Shown: in pieces, positions 60,243-64,000 of the stretch
Layout of the letters: every line of letters begins with the position of its first letter
Position numbering within the stretch: position 1 is the first letter of the stretch
Origin: Brenneria populi
Lineage (GTDB): Bacteria > Pseudomonadota > Gammaproteobacteria > Enterobacterales > Enterobacteriaceae
Length of the DNA: 64,000 nucleotides
NCBI RefSeq assembly: GCF_036016195.1
Contig: NZ_JAYWTM010000001.1
Location: 186,001 to 250,000, forward strand
Reading direction: 5' to 3'
Notes under the pieces: generated by a model
The model's input: only the letters and a program-made list of their open reading frames with translations
The model's database searches: none
Told to the model about the DNA's origin: nothing
Translations under genes and position numbers: made by a program

Positions 60243-60984
60243 AGGATTACTCTTCGATAAGGACGGTACCTTGCTGGAGTTTCACGCCATGTGGCTCCAG
60301 GTCGCGCGCGCGGTGGCGGCGCGTCTGCTGCAACGGTATCCGGACGCCGCCGCTACCGGACCGGCCTTGCTGGCGGCGATCGGCGCGGCGGGCGATCGCA
60401 TCGCCAGCCAGGGGCTGCTCGCCGCGCATCCGACGGAGGATATCGCGCGGGAATGGCACCGGATGATGGCGCCCGGCGGCGGCCTCGCGCCGTTTACCCG
60501 GGAGGTAAAGGGGCTGTTCAACGCTCAGGTCGCGGGCAATCCGGCGTCAATCCGCGCCCTGCCGGGCGTAAAAGAGAAGCTGGCGGTGCTGAAAGCGCGG
60601 GGCTTCAAGCTGGGCGTGGCGACGGCGGACAGCAAAGACGCCACCCTCTTTAGCCTGAAGCAAGCGGGGCTTTATCCCCTGTTCGACTATATCGGCTATT
60701 CCGACGGCGACGTCGCGCCTAAGCCCGCGCCCGCACTGCTCCAGCGCTTCTGCGCCCGCTGCGATCTTGCCGTCGGCGAGGTGGTGATTTTCGGCGACAC
60801 CGTTTCCGATATGTTATTCGGGCGCAACGCCGGCGCCAAACGCGTCGGGGTGCTGACCGGCGCCGCCACCCGGGAGGAGCTGGCGCCTTATGCGGATATG
60901 ATTCTGGCGTCGGTGGCGGATGTTAACGCCGGCCTGCTCCGGCGGCTGGCGCATAAAGAGGGGGAACAAGCATGGCTGGAGTAG
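60232..60984 (+). CDS. HAD-family phosphatase
   Basis: A 250-residue HAD hydrolase with motif I L-L-F-D-K-D-G-T-L-L at 6-15 (nucleophile Asp9), motif II T-A-D-S near 135, the motif III Lys in P-K-P-A-P near 161, and motif IV F-G-D-T-V-S-D near 183. It has a helical cap between motifs I and II, like phosphoglycolate phosphatases. The overlaps with the PHP gene (11 bp) and the ATPase gene (13 bp) show translational coupling. It may remove phosphate from the product of the PHP enzyme. Confidence 0.85.
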   Translation: MRFKGLLFDKDGTLLEFHAMWLQVARAVAARLLQRYPDAAATGPALLAAIGAAGDRIASQGLLAAHPTEDIAREWHRMMAPGGGLAPFTREVKGLFNAQVAGNPASIRALPGVKEKLAVLKARGFKLGVATADSKDATLFSLKQAGLYPLFDYIGYSDGDVAPKPAPALLQRFCARCDLAVGEVVIFGDTVSDMLFGRNAGAKRVGVLTGAATREELAPYADMILASVADVNAGLLRRLAHKEGEQAWLE

Positions 60985-62093
60985 CGCTGCGCGGCGTAGA
61001 GAAAGTCTACCCTAACGGATATAAGGCGGTGCATGGCATCGATCTGAGTATCGAAGAGGGGGAGTTTATGGTCTTTGTCGGTCCGTCCGGCTGCGCCAAA
61101 TCGACCATTCTGCGGATGATCGCCGGGCTTGAGGAGATCAGCGAAGGCGAAATCGCCATCGGCGGGCGGCGGGTCAATCATCTGGCGCCCAAAGATCGCG
61201 GCATCGCCATGGTCTTCCAGAACTACGCCCTCTATCCGCATATGTCGGTTTACGAAAATATGGCGTTCGGCCTGAAGCAGCAAAAACTGCCGAAGGCGGA
61301 GATCGACCGGCGCATACAGGAAGCGGCGCATGCGCTGGAGATCGCCCATCTGCTGAACAATAAACCGGGGGAGATGTCGGGCGGACAGCGGCAGCGGGTG
61401 GCGCTGGGGCGCGCCATGGTGCGAAAACCGGAGGTCTTCCTGTTCGATGAGCCGCTCTCCAACCTGGACGCCCGACTGCGGGTCTCCACCCGCGTCAGCA
61501 TCGCCCGGCTGCACAATTCGCTGAAGCGCGAAGGGCAGAACGCCACCATGATTTACGTGACCCACGATCAGGTGGAGGCGATGACGCTGGGCGATCGCAT
61601 CTGCGTGCTGAACCAGGGGCGCGTCATGCAGGTGGATACGCCGATGAATCTGTATCAACGCCCCGCCAATCGCTTCGTCGCCGGTTTTATCGGCTCGCCG
61701 GCGATGAACATGCTCCGCGGGCTACTGGTCTCCGCCGGCGCGCAGGCGCGTATCCGGCTCGATGACGGCACGGAATTAACGCTGCCGCCGGACAAGGCGC
61801 AGCGTGTGGCGCATTATGCCGGACAGCGCGTTTGGTTGGGGCTACGCCCGGAACACCTGGCGGTGGTTTCCGCCGCGCAGGCGCGCGACGCCATCGCCGC
61901 CAGGGTTAATGTGGTCGAGTCGATGGGAAATGAGCAGTTTGCCTACTTTGAACTCAACGGCGTCACGCTAATCGCCCGCATTCCCTTCGTCCCGGGCAAG
62001 GCCGTCGCCCCGGACGATAGCCTGCTGCTGCGCTTCGATATGGCGCATTGCCACCTGTTTGCCATCGACACCGAACGATCGCTGCTGGCTTAG
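60972..62093 (+). CDS. Sugar-type ABC importer, ATPase (UgpC/MalK family)
   Basis: A 373-residue ATPase with Walker A G-P-S-G-C-A-K-S-T at 37-45 (Ala replaces the usual Gly, as in many UgpC-like proteins), signature M-S-G-G-Q-R-Q-R at 135-142, Walker B V-F-L-F-D-E-P near 157 and a C-terminal regulatory TOBE domain (about 240-370). It powers the two permeases encoded upstream; being last in the unit, it overlaps the HAD gene. Confidence 0.9.
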   Translation: MAGVALRGVEKVYPNGYKAVHGIDLSIEEGEFMVFVGPSGCAKSTILRMIAGLEEISEGEIAIGGRRVNHLAPKDRGIAMVFQNYALYPHMSVYENMAFGLKQQKLPKAEIDRRIQEAAHALEIAHLLNNKPGEMSGGQRQRVALGRAMVRKPEVFLFDEPLSNLDARLRVSTRVSIARLHNSLKREGQNATMIYVTHDQVEAMTLGDRICVLNQGRVMQVDTPMNLYQRPANRFVAGFIGSPAMNMLRGLLVSAGAQARIRLDDGTELTLPPDKAQRVAHYAGQRVWLGLRPEHLAVVSAAQARDAIAARVNVVESMGNEQFAYFELNGVTLIARIPFVPGKAVAPDDSLLLRFDMAHCHLFAIDTERSLLA

Positions 62094-62259
62094 CCGTCTC
62101 CGCTTATCATCGGCGTTCCGCCGGCGATAAGCGCGGATGCGGCGGTTACGCTCCGCTCGCGGACGAATCCCGACGCCGCGCGCCACACCTTCGCCTAAGC
62201 GCGAGCGGATAATCTCAATGTTCTCAAATCGTTGCGCCTGCTTTCCCGTAGCGGCGGAA

Positions 62260-62279
62260 TTCAACTATGGAAAGTTGAA
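62260..62279. promoter_or_regulatory. Candidate TetR-family operator
   Basis: TTCAACT-N6-AGTTGAA is a perfect 7-bp inverted repeat in the 292-bp gap before the TetR gene, 107 bp from its start. Suitable for a TetR dimer, but unproven. Confidence 0.4.
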
Positions 62280-62385
62280 AAAAGCATTTCAAATAACCGT
62301 TTTAATCTCTTTATGATGTGTCATCGGTTTCGGCGCGCGCGGCGCCGGACAACATTGATATTTACCTCCTGAGGAGAATCACAAC

Positions 62386-63063
62386 GTGGCAGCGACCAAA
62401 ACGGAAATCAGGGAGCCTGACGTCAGGCAAAGGATCCTGAACGAGGCGATCACTATTTTTGCCAGCAAAGGGGGCGAACTGACGACGATTCGTGAAATTA
62501 CCGAGGCGACGCGCGTCAATATCGCCGCGGTGAACTATTACTTCGGTTCGAAGGAGGGGCTTCTCAAGGCGGTCTTGAACGCGGTGCTGGATCCGCTGAA
62601 CGCCATGCGTCTCCGTTTGCTGGATGCGGTCGAGGAGCAATACCGACACGAGGCGCCGCCGGTCGAGGCGCTGCTGGAAGCGTTGCTCCGGCCGCTGGTC
62701 AAGACGGCGCGCGCCCCGGACGGCGGGCGCATCGCCGTCCGGCTGCTGCAGCATCTGCGCGCCGCGCCGCGGGAGTCCGTCACCGCGCTGGTTTCGGATA
62801 AGTTTGATCATGTCGCCGCCCGTTTTTTCGCGGCTTTCGAACGCGCGGCGCCGCAGCTATCGCGGGCCGAGATCGTCTGGCGCTATGAGTTCGCGCGCGG
62901 CGCGGCCATGCATGTGCTTGCGGACTCCGATCCGCAGTCCGGGCGGCTGGCCGTACTCTCCCGCGGGCTGTGCAACAGCGACGACGATGATGAAGTGTTG
63001 GCCAATTTACTGCGTTTTGCGGCGGCGGGCTTTAATGCGCCGCCGCTGGGGGAGCGTGCCTGA
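62386..63063 (+). CDS. TetR-family regulator (CerR-like C-terminal domain)
   Basis: A 225-residue regulator with a GTG start behind GAGGAG. The helix-turn-helix is T-I-R-E-I-T-E-A-T-R-V-N-I-A-A-V-N-Y-Y-F (35-54), followed by G-S-K-E-G-L. The ligand domain is helical. The gene lies between the phosphoester ABC unit and a DapA-like gene that starts 42 bp downstream on the same strand; it may control either. Confidence 0.85.
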   Translation: MAATKTEIREPDVRQRILNEAITIFASKGGELTTIREITEATRVNIAAVNYYFGSKEGLLKAVLNAVLDPLNAMRLRLLDAVEEQYRHEAPPVEALLEALLRPLVKTARAPDGGRIAVRLLQHLRAAPRESVTALVSDKFDHVAARFFAAFERAAPQLSRAEIVWRYEFARGAAMHVLADSDPQSGRLAVLSRGLCNSDDDDEVLANLLRFAAAGFNAPPLGERA

Positions 63064-63105
63064 AATGATGGCGAAAACGTATTTATTCGTATGTAGGAGA
63101 GCGCG

Positions 63106-64000
63106 ATGAGTAACGACTTAATTACCGGGTCATTCGTGGCCGTTATTACCCCTTTTAATGAAAACGGTTCGGTGGACTATGAAGCGTTTCGCACCCTGTT
63201 GCATTTTCAGGAAAGCAACGGCACGTCGGCGGTATTGATTATGGGATCGACGGGAGAGGTTTCCATGCTCTCTCCCGAGGAGAGAAAAGAAATTATCCGG
63301 CGTACGGCGCAATTTAAAACCGGCGGGATGAAAATATTTTACGGTTGCACGGGAAATAATACCGATACCAGTATCGATTATGTGCGCTATGCCAGGGACC
63401 AGGGGGCCGATGGCGCTATTCTGGCCGCTCCTGCCTATATTTGCGCCGGCGAAGAGGATATTGAACGCTACTTTCTTGAGATCGCGGACGCGACGGATTT
63501 ACCTCTGGGAATCTATAATAATCCTCCGCGGGTAAAGACCGATCTGCACTGGAATTCGCTATTGCGTATTTTTAAGCATCCCAACTACGTCATTCATAAA
63601 GAATCCACGACGCGGGTAGGGCAGGTGGCGCAGGTTCTGGCGGGCAACCCCAATGTCTCCGTGATGTGCTGCGATTCGCCCAATCTGGGATTGGTGGTGC
63701 CGACGATGTCGCTGGGCGGGCACGGCACGGCGAATATGACAGGCAACATCGCGCCCGCCGAACTGGCCGAGATCTCCCGTCCCTGGCGCGAACCGGGCGA
63801 TGCGGCGCGCTTCCGCGCGGCCTATCAACATCTTTTGCCGCTGCTGCACTACACCTATTCGGCCATCAACCCGGTTGCGGTGAAATCGCTGATGAAGGCG
63901 GTCGGCCTGCCGGCGGGCAGTCTGCGCCGTCCGCTGAGCGATCTTCAGGGCGAGGCGTTGCAGCGCGGCGTCGAGGTGGTTAAACAACTGGGGCTGGCCG
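63106..64000 (+). CDS. DapA/NanA-superfamily aldolase/synthase, 3' end outside window
   Basis: The first 298 codons of a dihydrodipicolinate synthase/N-acetylneuraminate lyase family protein run to the right edge without a stop; the family length is about 290-305, so nearly all of it is visible. The Schiff-base Lys lies in I-H-K-E-S-T near residue 166, the catalytic Tyr in G-I-Y-N-N-P-P-R near 138 and the phosphate-like loop G-S-T-G-E-V near 47. Since a separate housekeeping dapA is expected elsewhere, this is probably a catabolic 2-keto acid aldolase; the substrate is unknown. The ATG is behind GTAGGAGAGC. Confidence 0.88.
   Translation, partial: MSNDLITGSFVAVITPFNENGSVDYEAFRTLLHFQESNGTSAVLIMGSTGEVSMLSPEERKEIIRRTAQFKTGGMKIFYGCTGNNTDTSIDYVRYARDQGADGAILAAPAYICAGEEDIERYFLEIADATDLPLGIYNNPPRVKTDLHWNSLLRIFKHPNYVIHKESTTRVGQVAQVLAGNPNVSVMCCDSPNLGLVVPTMSLGGHGTANMTGNIAPAELAEISRPWREPGDAARFRAAYQHLLPLLHYTYSAINPVAVKSLMKAVGLPAGSLRRPLSDLQGEALQRGVEVVKQLGLA

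Noticed and set aside
1..64000. CRISPR arrays, insertion sequences or prophage genes
   Set aside because: No regularly spaced short repeats, transposase, integrase or structural phage genes were found on either strand.

Overview
The window is chromosomal DNA of a member of Enterobacterales, most likely a plant-associated Pectobacteriaceae species (Brenneria/Pectobacterium/Dickeya-like). The core follows the Escherichia coli 37-38 min map closely: nlpC, ydiV, selO (ydiU), aroH, ppsR, ppsA, ydiK with the sRNA gene rprA, ydiJ, menI, sufABCDSE, ldtE, lpp, pykF and a tRNA-Val(GAC). Accessory blocks interrupt this backbone. Genus is an inference from gene content and synteny; no rRNA is present. 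No transposase, integrase, CRISPR array or phage gene was seen.

Layout. 1-3.9 kb: 3' end of nlpC, lplA, ydiV-like, selO. 3.9-7.6 kb: hmuSTUV haem importer (minus) behind a Fur box, without a TonB receptor gene. 8.1-12 kb: alpha-glucoside PTS permease and GH4 6-phospho-alpha-glucosidase with a divergent GntR/UTRA regulator. 12.1-19.7 kb: aroH, ppsR, ppsA (Cra site), apbE, RprA sRNA with an RcsB box, ydiK. 20.2-30.3 kb: ydiJ, menI, a Fur-controlled helical protein of unknown function, and the suf iron-sulfur operon. 30.8-34.1 kb: ldtE, lpp, pykF (Cra site).

34.2-39.5 kb is the most unusual part. A peptide-export cassette (HlyD/CvaA-like adaptor and C39-peptidase ABC exporter) is followed by two very short double-glycine precursor genes, found here by translating the minus strand. 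The predicted mature peptides have 27 and 22 residues, contain no acidic residue and share a C-terminal G-x-R-P-G-x-G motif. Inverted copies of a dispersed repeat bracket the cassette, and outside them lie directly repeated ~185-bp promoter-like sequences, one upstream of pykF and one upstream of the bgl operon.

39.6-48.8 kb: an extended bgl operon controlled by BglG-type antitermination, with two RAT/terminator modules. It encodes BglG, BglF, BglB, an exported GH78-like rhamnosidase, a BglH-type porin and an exported nucleoside-hydrolase-like protein, consistent with use of plant glycosides. 49-55.4 kb: tRNA-Val, an exported feruloyl-esterase-like protein, a YdcZ-type membrane protein, a MarR-EamA-flavin monooxygenase unit and a LysR regulator. 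55.6-62.1 kb: a sugar-type ABC importer (two permeases, binding protein, ATPase) co-encoded with a PHP-domain phosphoesterase and a HAD phosphatase, suggesting a phosphorylated substrate. 62.4-64 kb: a TetR regulator and the start of a DapA/NanA-superfamily aldolase that runs off the right edge.
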